A stretch of DNA of 64,000 nt. Origin: Natronorubrum sediminis (lineage in GTDB: Archaea; Halobacteriota; Halobacteria; Halobacteriales; Natrialbaceae). The notes beneath the pieces were generated by a model. It saw only the letters and a program-made list of their open reading frames with translations. It was not told the origin of the DNA and did no database searches. Made by a program: the position numbers and the translations under genes. The stretch lies in assembly GCF_900108095.1 (NCBI RefSeq), contig NZ_FNWL01000006.1, forward strand, positions 62,001 through 126,000, given 5' to 3'. Shown in pieces: positions 25,629-35,384 of this stretch (the stretch's first letter is position 1; the number at the start of each line of letters is the position of its first letter).

Positions 25629-26699
25629 TTACTCGAAATCGTCGCCGTCGATGATTCGTTGAGCCCAGTCCGCGAGCGTCAGTGTCCGTTGCTCCATCAT
25701 CGGATACGTCTCGTTGTCGGCGTTCCCCTCGAGGTACCGTCGGTAGAACATCTCGCTAAGGGCGCCGATTTTGTACACCGCCAGCGCGCGATAAAACCGT
25801 TCGTTCTCGAACGTGTAACCCGTCATCGCCTCGTAGCGCTCGATCAGGTCATCTCGCGAATCGTATCCGTTCTGCAACTGAAATTCTCTTCCACCCGGTG
25901 AACCGAAGATTTCAGTTTCCGCACCCGTCTCGGGCCAAAACGCTAGCAGCCACCCGAGATCCGTGAACGGGTCGCCGAGGGTCGATAGCTCCCAATCGAA
26001 AATGGAGACGATCTCCGGTAGCTGCTGCGTTCCGAGCATAACGTTGTCGAGCTTGTAGTCCCCGTGAACGAGCGTGTGCGGATACTCGGAGGGCACGTTT
26101 TCGTGTAGCCACGCCGTCATTTCGTGGATGGCGGGTACCGGCCGCTCGTTGGACGTGACTTCGAACGCCCACTCGTATTGCGATTCCCACCGATCGACCT
26201 GTCGCTGAGTGAACCCTTCCGGATAACCGAAGTCGGCTAGTCCGATGGCTTCGTATTCGACATCGTGTATCTCAACGAGCGTCTCTATTAATTCACTACC
26301 GACGTTCGAACGGTGTGACGGTTCGGCCAGCAGGTTCGGTTCCTCATCCCTGACGACGACGCCGTGCTCACGTTCCATCAAGTAAAAATCGGATCCGATA
26401 ATATCGTGATCCTCAGCGGAGATCACCGTTTCCGGAACGCGAACGGGAGTGTCCTGAAGCGCATCCATCACTGTATACTCTCGGAGAACGTCGTGAGCGG
26501 TGTCCGCTGTCTCGCCGGGCGGGGGGCGGCGAAGCACGAGATCTCGGTCTCCCCACGTTACGAACAGCGTTTCATTCGACTGTCCGCCGACATGCCGTTC
26601 AACCTCAAAGGCATTCGCCTGTCCGAGGGACTCCTCAAGAAACGTTTGGAGCCGCTCCTGGTTCACGAGCCGGTCGAAGTAATCGTCGCATTCGTTCAT
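25629..26699 (-). CDS. APH-fold phosphotransferase, LvaA/ACAD10-N-terminal type (paralog 1)
   Basis: The 356-residue protein has the kinase-like motifs FEVERHVGGQSNETLFVTWG (nucleotide loop), DLVLRRPPPGE (Lys-equivalent region), catalytic loop TLVHGDYKLDNVM and metal motif SIFDWELSTLGDPFTDLGW. This is the COG3173 branch. Known members include LvaA, which phosphorylates 4-hydroxyvaleryl-CoA, and the N-terminal kinase domain of ACAD10/11. The acyl-CoA-rich context therefore suggests phosphorylation of hydroxyacyl-CoAs rather than antibiotic resistance. Close paralogs lie at 57191 and 60143, and a 3' remnant at 46584. Confidence 0.85.
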   Translation of the reverse strand: MNECDDYFDRLVNQERLQTFLEESLGQANAFEVERHVGGQSNETLFVTWGDRDLVLRRPPPGETADTAHDVLREYTVMDALQDTPVRVPETVISAEDHDIIGSDFYLMEREHGVVVRDEEPNLLAEPSHRSNVGSELIETLVEIHDVEYEAIGLADFGYPEGFTQRQVDRWESQYEWAFEVTSNERPVPAIHEMTAWLHENVPSEYPHTLVHGDYKLDNVMLGTQQLPEIVSIFDWELSTLGDPFTDLGWLLAFWPETGAETEIFGSPGGREFQLQNGYDSRDDLIERYEAMTGYTFENERFYRALAVYKIGALSEMFYRRYLEGNADNETYPMMEQRTLTLADWAQRIIDGDDFE

Positions 26700-26902
26700 C
26701 CCGATTCACCTTCACTTACAGCCGATTGTCTGTTGGTACCGCGAGTCACCATACCTCTATGTGCATTCCGTAGTACGAAATAACTCTCGAAGGATCTACA
26801 ATACATTCTAATGACAGGTGCCGCGACAATCTGTTTTCGCTCACGACGTCTACTTGTTCAATTTCAGTAATTTATTTGAGTTGACCGAACGATTGACATC
26901 GT

Positions 26903-28186
26903 GTGTTCAGTTGGTCTTCACCATATCATCGCCGATGGATTCTCTGGGGATTGTTGGCGACGACGTTCATACTAGTGAATATCTATCGCCTTTCGACGGC
27001 GGTGATTTCGAGCGATCTCGTCGTAGCGCTACAAACGACGGGCACGCAACTGGGCACCCTCCACGCGGCGTTCTTTTTTGTTTATGCTGCGATGCAGCTT
27101 CCGGCCGGGATTCTCGTAGATCGGATCGGACCCCGACGTACGGCGACGACCGGTGCCATAACGATGAACGTGGGTGTCCTCTGGTTCGCGCTCACGACCG
27201 ACTACGGCTCTGCACTTGGTGCTAGGTTATTGATCGGGCTCGGCGGGAGCGTGATTTTTGTTTCGATGCTTCGATTCTGTGCGAACTGGTACCGAGCCGA
27301 TGAGTTTGGAACGATGAACGGACTCTGTTTCGCCGCCGGCGGAACGGGTGGCATCCTCGCGACAACGCCATTCGCCGTTCTAGTCGAATCGACGACGTGG
27401 CGGACGGCGCTCCTCTCGTTGGCGACTTTCGGTTTGATCGTTTCAGTCCCGCTATTTTTCCTCGTCCGCGACTCGCCTGAAGGGGCCGGGTTGCAACCGG
27501 TCGACGGCGTTCCTGAACAGACGCATCTCTCGTTTCGGGAAGTCTGGACATCGCTGTTAGGAGTGCTGGGTGACCGGTGGACGTGGGTCGCAGGTACGAT
27601 GTTGTTCTGTACCGGTGGCGTTAATCTAACACTCTTCGGGCTGTGGGGTATCCCGTATGTGGTTCAAGTGTACGACGTTTCCGTGACCTTCGCATCAGTA
27701 TTCACATTGATGGGGGGACTCGGTATCGTCGTCGGTCCGCCGATGTTCGGACGCGTCACTGACAACATTGGTCACCGGACCGTGTTTATGATTGCCGGGG
27801 GGGTAACGTACGTTGCGATCCACGCAACGATTGCCTTGCTGGGTACGCCGCCACTCGGGTTCATCGCCGTCGCGTTCTTCCTGAGCGGTGCGCTGACCGG
27901 AACGTTCGTTCTCACGTTTCCGATGATTAAGGAGCGACACGGCGATCAAACGAGTGGAATTTCTATCGGAACGATCAACGGATCGATGTTCCTCGGCGCA
28001 GCGTTATTCCCGACGCTGATGGGCTGGGCGCTCGACGCGTACTGGACCGGAGAACTGGTCGACGGCGTTCGAGTTTACACTACGATGGGCTATCGTATTG
28101 CGTTTGCTATCGCCGCTGGAGCAGGGTGTCTCGTCGTCTGCTGTACGGTTTGGCTTCATCTGCGCGAGAAAAAATCAGATCTTTGA
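26903..28186 (+). CDS. MFS transporter
   Basis: The protein has about 427 residues and twelve membrane spans with MFS signatures. AAMQLPAGILVDRIGPRRTA between spans 2 and 3 (the D-R-x-G-x-R-R loop), a cytosolic central loop around RDSPEGAGLQPVDGV, and GPPMFGRVTDNIGHRTV in the second half mark the two six-span bundles. The start GTG at 26903 (MFSWSSPYHRRWILWG) is supported by the positive residues before span 1. The transported compound is unknown; location beside acyl-CoA genes suggests a carboxylate. It converges with the SDR at 28201 with a gap of only 14 bases. Confidence 0.88.
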   Translation: MFSWSSPYHRRWILWGLLATTFILVNIYRLSTAVISSDLVVALQTTGTQLGTLHAAFFFVYAAMQLPAGILVDRIGPRRTATTGAITMNVGVLWFALTTDYGSALGARLLIGLGGSVIFVSMLRFCANWYRADEFGTMNGLCFAAGGTGGILATTPFAVLVESTTWRTALLSLATFGLIVSVPLFFLVRDSPEGAGLQPVDGVPEQTHLSFREVWTSLLGVLGDRWTWVAGTMLFCTGGVNLTLFGLWGIPYVVQVYDVSVTFASVFTLMGGLGIVVGPPMFGRVTDNIGHRTVFMIAGGVTYVAIHATIALLGTPPLGFIAVAFFLSGALTGTFVLTFPMIKERHGDQTSGISIGTINGSMFLGAALFPTLMGWALDAYWTGELVDGVRVYTTMGYRIAFAIAAGAGCLVVCCTVWLHLREKKSDL

Positions 28187-28200
28187 TCGCCGTTATGGAT

Positions 28201-28977
28201 TCAACCCCGAATGTAGCCGCCGTTGACACTCACTACTTCGGCAGTAATCCAATCCGCTGCGTCACTCGCGAGGAAGGCAACCGTGTCGGCGATATCCTGC
28301 GGTGTGCCCAGGCGCTCGAGCGCGTACGACTCGAGAATCTTATCGCGGTACTTGTCGATCCACTCCGCGGTCGCGGGGGTTTCGGTCGTTCCCGGCGAGA
28401 CGACGTTCAACCGAATGTTGTGCTCGCCGACCTCCTTAGCGACGTTCATCGTGAACGCGACGTTCGCGGCTTTTGCGCCGCCGTAAACGGCCAGCGAGGG
28501 GTCGTTTCCTTTGTACGAGTCACTGGCATAATTAATGACGCAGCCACCCTCCTGATCGATCATGTGTGGCAGTGCGGCGTGCGTACAGTTCATCGTCCCG
28601 AAGTACGTGACGCCGACTGATCGATCCCAGTCCTCGGGAGTCGACTCGAGAAACGACGATGTACGCGTGCTGAGACCGGCGTTGTTAACGAGCACGTCGA
28701 TCGAGCCAAATTCGTCGACGGTGGTTTCGATCATCTCCTCGGCAGCGTCGTACGATGAAACGTCCGTCTCGATCGCGATGGCCCGTGTGTCGTACTCGTC
28801 TTCGATGGCGTCAGCAACTGTTTCCGCCGCGTCGGCGTCAATGTCGGCGACGGCCACGTTCGCTCCCTGACCTGCGAAGGTTTCACAGACTGCTTTGCCG
28901 ATACCGCTTGCACCGCCGGTCACCGCGACTGCTTCGTTCGTAAAGTCGAACTTCGCTGCTAATGGGGTCTCAGACAT
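28201..28977 (-). CDS. Short-chain dehydrogenase/reductase (SDR), classical
   Basis: The 258-residue SDR has the cofactor motif AVAVTGGASGIGKAVCETFAG near residue 16, VNNAG at IDVLVNNAGLSTRTS, and an active site with Ser in INYASDSYKG and Y-x-x-x-K in VYGGAKAANVAF. It ends AEVVSVNGGYIRG. The Asp after the second strand (VAVADIDADAA) favours NAD. It is likely to oxidise a hydroxyacyl or alcohol intermediate; the substrate cannot be read. It is divergent from the first TRAP operon, sharing about 240 bases of promoter region. Confidence 0.88.
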   Translation of the reverse strand: MSETPLAAKFDFTNEAVAVTGGASGIGKAVCETFAGQGANVAVADIDADAAETVADAIEDEYDTRAIAIETDVSSYDAAEEMIETTVDEFGSIDVLVNNAGLSTRTSSFLESTPEDWDRSVGVTYFGTMNCTHAALPHMIDQEGGCVINYASDSYKGNDPSLAVYGGAKAANVAFTMNVAKEVGEHNIRLNVVSPGTTETPATAEWIDKYRDKILESYALERLGTPQDIADTVAFLASDAADWITAEVVSVNGGYIRG

Positions 28978-29216
28978 GCGCTGTAGTTTCAGGTTGAACT
29001 ATATAACAATACTGCCTTTTGCAGTCGACTTGACCGTTTCGCTCAAGAGACTATCCTTCCCATACCGCTCCAGAGCACTGACAAAAGTGAGCCCATCCAC
29101 AACAAGTATTACCTACGATCTGTTGACTTGTAAACCACACCCTTCAGTATAATTTCTTGTGTTTACAAAACGTATAAACGAATACAAATATATTATACCA
29201 CCACATCACCCATGGT

Positions 29217-30254
29217 ATGGGTCAACATAGTTTACCAGGAGCAACCGGGCGGAGGGCATTCATGGCTGCGGCGGGCGCGGGTGCTATCACGACGATTGCA
29301 GGCTGTACCGGTGGTGATAACGGCGATGATGGGACAGTTCGCATGATGACTGCGACAGATACGTCGACTGCGTACGCTGCGAACGAAGGACTCGCAGCAG
29401 TAGTCAACGAGTACGGTGATGATGACGAGATCTTCGTCGAACCGTTGCCGGGTCCCGGTACCGAAGGAAACATCGGTGCCCTCAACAGCGAAGATACGGA
29501 GATGGCCTACATACAGAACTGGTCGATAGAGCTGATCAACGAGGGCGAAGAACCGTTCGACCAGATCGAGTTCGAACCAGCACAGGTGTTTCACTTCTAC
29601 CAGTTACCATGGTTCTTCGTGACGCCCCACGACGACATCGAGATGCTTTCCGACCTCGAGGAAGACCACCAGATGAGTCCGACTCCAGAGGGGTCCGGTA
29701 CGAGACCGGCACTCGAGCTTGCCCTTTCGTTTGCCGTAGACGACTTCGACGATACGAGTTACGACTACGGCGAGCAGGGTCCAGCAATGGACGAGGGCCG
29801 ACTTGACGTTGGCGTTGGAACGCTCATGAACTTCGATATCGATCCTGGTTGGCAACAAGAGATGATGAGCACCGTCGACACCTACGTGATCGACATCGAC
29901 GACGACATCGTCGAAGAGTGGGAAGATGCTCCCGGTCTCGAAGTCGAATCGTTCCCCGGCGAAGACCTCGAGTACGCGACGGGTGCACCTGATGAGGCGT
30001 ACACGCCGGTCTTCGAGTACAACTTTATCGCCAGACAGGACTTCGACTACGACACGGTCTACTCGTTCCTCGAGGGACTGCATCAAAACCGTGAAGAGCT
30101 AGAGTCCTACCACGAACTGTTGGGCGCCATGGAGGACGAACAGTTCTTCATCGATTTGCTCTGGGAGCACACACCGCTTCACGCTGCAGCCTACGACTAC
30201 TGGGAAGACCAAGGACTCGATATCGACGCCTACGAGCGAGCAGACGAACCGTAA
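29217..30254 (+). CDS. TAXI-type TRAP substrate-binding lipoprotein 1
   Basis: The 345-residue protein starts with a Tat-type, lipoprotein signal (GRRAFMAAAGAGAITTIAGC). The mature part has the TAXI pattern TDTSTAYAANEGLAAVVNEYG, TEMAYIQNWSIELIN, YQLPWFFVTPHDDIEMLSDLE, SPTPEGSGTRPALELAL and DEGRLDVGVGTLMN. TAXI proteins bind dicarboxylates, glutamate or aromatic/aliphatic acids outside the membrane and hand them to a fused TRAP permease, here 12 bases downstream. A TATA-like TATTATA at 29191-29197 suggests a short-leadered or leaderless transcript. Confidence 0.92.
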   Translation: MGQHSLPGATGRRAFMAAAGAGAITTIAGCTGGDNGDDGTVRMMTATDTSTAYAANEGLAAVVNEYGDDDEIFVEPLPGPGTEGNIGALNSEDTEMAYIQNWSIELINEGEEPFDQIEFEPAQVFHFYQLPWFFVTPHDDIEMLSDLEEDHQMSPTPEGSGTRPALELALSFAVDDFDDTSYDYGEQGPAMDEGRLDVGVGTLMNFDIDPGWQQEMMSTVDTYVIDIDDDIVEEWEDAPGLEVESFPGEDLEYATGAPDEAYTPVFEYNFIARQDFDYDTVYSFLEGLHQNREELESYHELLGAMEDEQFFIDLLWEHTPLHAAAYDYWEDQGLDIDAYERADEP

Positions 30255-30266
30255 CTCAACGTACAA

Positions 30267-32363
30267 ATGAATCGTTTTTCACAACTCCGTCAGCAGGCGA
30301 CAGCATACAACGTACTCAGTGGAATCACGACGGTTCTCGCGATCGTATTCACGCTGTATACTATCCACTATGCGACAACGCTCTGGACGATGCGAACCCG
30401 CTATTCGGTACTTTTTCTCGGTCTGGGGCTCGCCGTTTTCTACTTCGACGAGGCGCGTCAGTGCTTCAAGACAGAAGGGGACGAATCGGGCTACGAGAAA
30501 AAAGCCGCAGTCGCAGACGGCGGAACGACGAGTGCCGATAGCTCCGGAAGAACGCTGTCGGGCAAGAATCGAACGGCCATTGCCCGCACGAAGACGGTGT
30601 GGGCTAAGGTAGACCCATACCTGCTTATCGCATCGGGCATCGCGGCCCTTTTGACGGCCGCATACGTCGAATTTCACTTCTATCGACTGCTCCAGGACGT
30701 TCACTTGCTCGGATTCACGGACCTCGATTTATTCGTCGGTGGTGTAATCATCTACCTCGCGATAGACGCAACGCGCCGGGCGTTCGGATGGATCATCGCT
30801 CTCGTAACAATCGGTTCTATCCTCTACGCGACCAACTACGTTGGACCGAATTTACCCAGCTTCTTGCGACACTCCGGATTCGACCTCGAACGAATCTCGA
30901 GCGAAGGTGCGATTTCCCTCTCTGGCGTGTACCACGAAACGTTGATGGGAATCGGATCCACGTGGGTTGCGATCTTCATCATGTTCGCTGGAATCGCCAA
31001 AGCCTACGGGTTGATGGATTTCATCCTCGACGTCGGTCGGGAACTCGGCAAGAGCCTGACGACCGGTGTCGTACAAATCGCCGTTATCGCAAGCATGATC
31101 ATGGGATCGATCACCGGTAGTGCGGCGGCTAACACGGCGACGACGGGAAGCTTTACCATTCCGATGATGCAGGATCAGAAGGTCAGAGACGATTACGCCG
31201 CAGCGATCGAAGCCGTCGCTTCGGCGGGCGGGCAGATGCTCCCGCCGGTGATGGGCGTCGCAGCGTTTCTGATGGCGGATATCATCGGCGTGAGTTATCT
31301 CCGAGTCATTCAAGCGGGCGTGATCCCGGCGGCGCTGTTCTATCTCAGCGTGGGGATCGCTGTGCACTTCACCGTGCTCAAATTCGGATGGACATCGAAA
31401 AACACGGGTTCGTTCAATTACGGCATGTTGACCAGAGGAGCGCACTTCGCTATTCCGCTCTTCGTCCTGCTGTATCTGCTCGTCGTGATGCGGTGGACGC
31501 CGCTGACTGCCGGCCTGTACACCATTATTACGATGATTGTCGTCGGACTCCTAACCTCAGTAGTTAGTAAAGTAAGAGCGTCCGAGATCGATTCCGGCGT
31601 CGTGAAAGAAGAGTCGAAAACGATATTGCTGGGACTCCGACGCGGCGGTCTCGAGATGGCACCGCTCGTCGGCGTGCTCGCAGCGATGGGTATTATTATC
31701 GAAATGCTCACCCAAACCGGATTGGCACAGCGTGTGAGTACCGCAATCGTCGGAATGGGCGGTGGGCTCCTGCTCGTCGTACTACTACTCGCGATGGTCG
31801 CGAGCATCCTGTTCGGGCTCGGTATGCCGACGCCCGCAGCGTACATTCTGGTCGTTATCCTCGTTGCGCCTGGCGTTATGGAGATGGGGGTCCCCGAAAT
31901 CACGACCCACATGTTCGTCTTCTACTTCGCAATGTTGTCCGCGATCACGCCGCCAGTGGCGATCTCCGTCGCAGTCGGATCCCGAATCGCGAATACAGAC
32001 TTCATAACGTCCTGTATTAACGCGTTGCGCATTGGAGCTCCTGGGTTTCTCATTCCGTTCGCCCTCGTCGCCAACGAGAGTCTCATTTACTGGTCGAGTA
32101 CGACGCTTATCGAATTCCCCGTCGTCCTCGCGGGAACGATCGCTCTTATCGTGGCGACGGTTCGCTTCGACGGTGCTCGTCTCCTTTCGATTCCGTGGCG
32201 CGGTTTCTACGGCTTGCTTGCGTTTATAGCGATGTTCGGTGGACTCGCTCACATCGGCGTTCAGGTCGGCGCTGCGATCGTCATCGTCGCCGGTCTAGCC
32301 CACGCGAAGTATGTCGTCGGCTACGACACCGAGGCCCAGGTCGAAGCGACCGCAACGGACTAA
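30267..32363 (+). CDS. TRAP transporter fused permease (DctQM-type), copy 1
   Basis: The 698-residue, about 17-span protein combines the small DctQ-like N-terminal part (four spans, ending near FHFYRLLQDVHLLGFTDLDL) with a DctM-like permease. Permease signatures are GSITGSAAANTATTGSFTIPMMQDQ, GGQMLPPVMGVAAFLMADI, LGMPTPAAYILVVILVAP and YFAMLSAITPPVAISVAVGS. The fused form accompanies TAXI binding proteins in archaea. It imports the acid captured by the 29217 product using the Na+ or H+ gradient. The next gene is convergent, so the operon has two genes. Confidence 0.93.
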   Translation: MNRFSQLRQQATAYNVLSGITTVLAIVFTLYTIHYATTLWTMRTRYSVLFLGLGLAVFYFDEARQCFKTEGDESGYEKKAAVADGGTTSADSSGRTLSGKNRTAIARTKTVWAKVDPYLLIASGIAALLTAAYVEFHFYRLLQDVHLLGFTDLDLFVGGVIIYLAIDATRRAFGWIIALVTIGSILYATNYVGPNLPSFLRHSGFDLERISSEGAISLSGVYHETLMGIGSTWVAIFIMFAGIAKAYGLMDFILDVGRELGKSLTTGVVQIAVIASMIMGSITGSAAANTATTGSFTIPMMQDQKVRDDYAAAIEAVASAGGQMLPPVMGVAAFLMADIIGVSYLRVIQAGVIPAALFYLSVGIAVHFTVLKFGWTSKNTGSFNYGMLTRGAHFAIPLFVLLYLLVVMRWTPLTAGLYTIITMIVVGLLTSVVSKVRASEIDSGVVKEESKTILLGLRRGGLEMAPLVGVLAAMGIIIEMLTQTGLAQRVSTAIVGMGGGLLLVVLLLAMVASILFGLGMPTPAAYILVVILVAPGVMEMGVPEITTHMFVFYFAMLSAITPPVAISVAVGSRIANTDFITSCINALRIGAPGFLIPFALVANESLIYWSSTTLIEFPVVLAGTIALIVATVRFDGARLLSIPWRGFYGLLAFIAMFGGLAHIGVQVGAAIVIVAGLAHAKYVVGYDTEAQVEATATD

Positions 32364-32534
32364 TCTTCACTCACTCTTCCACAAGTCAGATTTTTGGTTA
32401 CTCGAGCGACTGTCTCGGTGTGCACTGCTCTCCGTCGTGAGAATCGGGCACCACAGTGAACGAACGGAACATTCTCCCTCTCCGATACCGTCCGTGGCGA
32501 ACAGATCACGAGGGCGAAATCGAGTGCCGTCGAT

Positions 32535-33275
32535 TTAGACCATGTCCTGGCCGCCGTTCACGTTGAGTGTCTCGCCGGTGACGAACCGCGCGTCCCGAAG
32601 GTACGCCGCGGCTTGTCCAACGTCTTCGGGCTCGCCGAGCCGCTGCAGCGGCAACTTCTCCCGTCGTTCACGTTTATCCTCCGCGGTGTTGGTTCGGTCC
32701 GTCATATCCGTCACGATGTATCCCGGTGCGATCGCGTTAACTCTGATATCCGGTCCGAACTCCTTCGCGTGACTCTTCGTGATGGCGATGATCCCGGCTT
32801 TCGAAGCCGCGTAGTGTGGTTCGTGGGGTGCGCCGGCGTGGGCGAGACGCGACGAGAGGTTGATCACCGACGGCCCTTCCCCAACCGCCGACTCGAGGAG
32901 GTGCTCGTGAGCCGCCTTGGTCACAGAAAAGACGCTCGTCGCGTTTATCTGCATCAGGGTGTCGAACTCTTCGACGGTAAGTTCGGGCGTGTGCTTGTGT
33001 TGACTGATGGCCGCGTTGTTTACGACGTGATCGAGACCGCCAAACGTCTCGACGGTCGTTTCGACCAGCGACTCGACCGCACCTGAATCGCTGACGTCGG
33101 CTTGAATCGCGACGGCATCGCCGTCGGTTTCGGCTCTGATCGTTTCAACGACGTCTTCCGCAGCCGTTTCGCTGCTGTGGTAGTTCACGGCGACGTCGTA
33201 CCCGTCTCGAGCGTACTGCTCGGCGATGCCGCGACCAATACCCCGCGAGCCGCCAGTAATGAGTGCTGCTGGCAT
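32535..33275 (-). CDS. FabG-like SDR, 3-oxoacyl reductase type
   Basis: The 246-residue SDR, MPAALITGGSRGIGRGIAEQYA, has VNNAA (LDHVVNNAAISQHKHTPEL), Ser in SVINLSSRLAHAG, and Y-x-x-x-K in PHYAASKAGIIAITKSHAKE. The NYHSSE region after strand 2 suggests NADP(H). It ends ETLNVNGGQDMV. It is the last gene of a minus-strand trio (SDR 35384, thiolase 34518, SDR 33275) fitting interconversion of 3-oxoacyl- and 3-hydroxyacyl-CoA. A decayed copy of its C-terminal half lies at 48093-48275. Confidence 0.88.
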   Translation of the reverse strand: MPAALITGGSRGIGRGIAEQYARDGYDVAVNYHSSETAAEDVVETIRAETDGDAVAIQADVSDSGAVESLVETTVETFGGLDHVVNNAAISQHKHTPELTVEEFDTLMQINATSVFSVTKAAHEHLLESAVGEGPSVINLSSRLAHAGAPHEPHYAASKAGIIAITKSHAKEFGPDIRVNAIAPGYIVTDMTDRTNTAEDKRERREKLPLQRLGEPEDVGQAAAYLRDARFVTGETLNVNGGQDMV

Positions 33276-33342
33276 AGGCGGTCTTTCGCGTGAATTAGTC
33301 TAATGCTTTTTGTGTGTTCTATCAGTTCGATAGCGAGACCAG

Positions 33343-34518
33343 CTACACGCGCTCGATGATCGTGGCGACACCCTGGCCGAACGCGATACACATCGTCGAC
33401 AGCGCTCTGTCCTGTCCCGTTCGCTCGAGTTCGTGGGCGAGTTTGGTGATGAGTGCGCTGCCGGTTGCCCCCAGCGGGTGGCCGTGTGCGATCGCCCCGC
33501 CGTTGACGTTCGTATCCTCCCAGGAGAGACCGGTTTCCTCGAGCCAGGCTGCGATAACCGAGGCGAAGGCCTCGTTCACCTCGAAGAGATCGATGTCCGA
33601 CGGCACCATATCGGCCTTCTCGAGGATCTGTTCGGTCGCAGGGATCGGTCCGGTGAGCATCAGTACGGGATCGACGCCGACGACCTCGGTCTGGACGATG
33701 CGAGCCATCGGCTCCCAACCGTACTCTCGAGCTGTCTCGCGACTCGTCACGAGGACGGCGCTCGAACCGTCGACGATGCCCGACGAATTTCCGGCGTGGA
33801 TAACGCCCTCTCCGTCGTCCCGAAACGCGGGCGGGAGGTCCGAGAGGGAGTCGACATCGGTTCCCGGTCGCGGGTGCTCGTCTTCTTCCACAACGATGGT
33901 TTCGCCGTCAAGTTCAGTTTCGACCGGAACGAGCTGGTCGTCGAACCGTCCCTCGTCGTGTGCTCGTTTCCACCGACGCTGGGATTCGACGGCAATTTCG
34001 TCGAGTTCGCGCCGGCTGAAGTCCCACTTCTCGGCGACCCGTTCTGCGCTTTCGCCCTGATGCGTTATTTCGTCGAAATGCTCGAAGTAGGTCTCGGACA
34101 TGTCGGGCTCGGCAGTCGACGCTCCGTCACTCCGGTTGCTCGACATCGGCACGCGCGTCATATGTTCGACGCCGCCCGCGACCACGACGTCGCTGAACCC
34201 GGCTCGAACGTTCGCAGCGGCGAGGTTGATCGTTTGCTGGCCCGAACCGCATAGTCGGTCGAGTTGAAACCCGGGAACCTCGTCGCCCCAGCCGGCGACC
34301 ATCGATGCAATGCGTCCGATATCCGAACCCTGCTCGAAGACTGGCTTTACACAGCCGTACATGACGTCATCGACGATCCCCGGGTCGAATCCGTTTCGTT
34401 CCTGTAGCGCCTGCAGAGGTGCCGCTGCGAGATCCTGTGGATGCGTGTCGCGAAAGGATCCGTTGTACTTTCCGAACGGCGTCCGCACTGCATCGACGAT
34501 TACAGCTTCCTTCATCAT
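33343..34518 (-). CDS. Thiolase (acetyl-CoA C-acyltransferase)
   Basis: The 391-residue protein, MMKEAVIVDAVRTPFGKYNG, has the acyl-enzyme Cys in FQLDRLCGSGQQTINLAA (about residue 90). The other catalytic residues are the His in NGGAIAHGHPLGATGS and the proton-transferring Cys in ALSTMCIAFGQG near the C-terminus. It cleaves 3-ketoacyl-CoA with CoA, the last beta-oxidation step. Thiolases with the full-length C-terminal motifs may also act in synthesis, but the context is catabolic. An in-frame TTG at 34530 is less likely than ATG 34518. Confidence 0.92.
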   Translation of the reverse strand: MMKEAVIVDAVRTPFGKYNGSFRDTHPQDLAAAPLQALQERNGFDPGIVDDVMYGCVKPVFEQGSDIGRIASMVAGWGDEVPGFQLDRLCGSGQQTINLAAANVRAGFSDVVVAGGVEHMTRVPMSSNRSDGASTAEPDMSETYFEHFDEITHQGESAERVAEKWDFSRRELDEIAVESQRRWKRAHDEGRFDDQLVPVETELDGETIVVEEDEHPRPGTDVDSLSDLPPAFRDDGEGVIHAGNSSGIVDGSSAVLVTSRETAREYGWEPMARIVQTEVVGVDPVLMLTGPIPATEQILEKADMVPSDIDLFEVNEAFASVIAAWLEETGLSWEDTNVNGGAIAHGHPLGATGSALITKLAHELERTGQDRALSTMCIAFGQGVATIIERV

Positions 34519-34598
34519 CAACTGTGTCAATGCATATCACCTTAGACATTCCGGATCGGCACATCACTCGAGTCGATTGCGTTCACGCAAACTGTCGG

Positions 34599-35384
34599 TT
34601 ACACGTCGTGGTGTTCGGTCAGCGCGATTCGTGGAACGCCTTCGACGACGATCGTCTCCCCTTGGATATACTGCGCACCGGGACTCGCGAGGAACTGGGC
34701 GACTCGAGCGATCTCGTCGGGCAGCCCAAGCTGGCGATCGACGCTGTCCGGATCGACATCGTCCGACGTCATGCTCCGTTGTTGTTCGACGCCTTCCGTG
34801 AGAACGAGTCCAGGCAAAATGGCGTTGATTCGTATTTCGTACGGTGCCCACTCGACGCCGAGCGTTCGCGTGAGCGTGTTTAATCCCGATTTTGCGGCCG
34901 CGTAGTGGGCCATCATCGGCGCTCCGTCACGGCCGGCGACGCTCGAGACGTTGACGATGGTGCCGCCGTCACCCTCGATCATGCCCTCGCTGACGATTTG
35001 AGCGCAGTTGAACGCACCGGTGAGATTGATGTCGACGATGGTGTTCCAGGCGTTCGCGCTCAACTCTTCGGTGGGAGCCTCGAAACTCGCACCGGCGTTG
35101 TTTACGAGAACGTCGATCGGCCCGAGTTCGTCCGTCGCGGCTTCGACGACAGAACAGATCGACGCGCGGTCCCGGACATCGCATTCGACAGCGAGAGCCT
35201 CCCCGGAGGCGTCGCTGTCGTTGATCGAATCCGCGACGCTATCGACTGCGTCCTGGTCTCGAGACGTGACGACGACGTCGACGCCGTCCGCGGCGAATCG
35301 TTCCGCGATCGCTCGACCGATCCCCCGGGATGAACCGGTGATGAGTGCTGTCTCACCGTCTACCGAGAAGGTCGTTGTTGACAT
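34599..35384 (-). CDS. SDR, AtuB/AtuG-like candidate
   Basis: The 261-residue protein starts MSTTTFSVDGETALITGSSRG and continues IGRAIAERFAADGVDVVVTSR. VNNAG, Ser in VNVSSVAGRDG and Y-x-x-x-K in AHYAAAKSGLNTLTRTLGVEW make a complete classical SDR active site. It is the first gene of the thiolase operon. In the Pseudomonas atu cluster two SDRs (AtuB, AtuG) occur with AtuA and the carboxylase; this gene and the one at 37838 could play those parts. That is positional inference, not sequence identity. ATG 35384 is chosen over an in-frame start at 35414. Confidence 0.85.
   Translation of the reverse strand: MSTTTFSVDGETALITGSSRGIGRAIAERFAADGVDVVVTSRDQDAVDSVADSINDSDASGEALAVECDVRDRASICSVVEAATDELGPIDVLVNNAGASFEAPTEELSANAWNTIVDINLTGAFNCAQIVSEGMIEGDGGTIVNVSSVAGRDGAPMMAHYAAAKSGLNTLTRTLGVEWAPYEIRINAILPGLVLTEGVEQQRSMTSDDVDPDSVDRQLGLPDEIARVAQFLASPGAQYIQGETIVVEGVPRIALTEHHDV

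Noticed and set aside
25629-26699. Aminoglycoside resistance kinase
   Set aside because: Motifs fit the COG3173 branch linked to acyl-CoA metabolism, and three copies within a CoA island argue against drug resistance.
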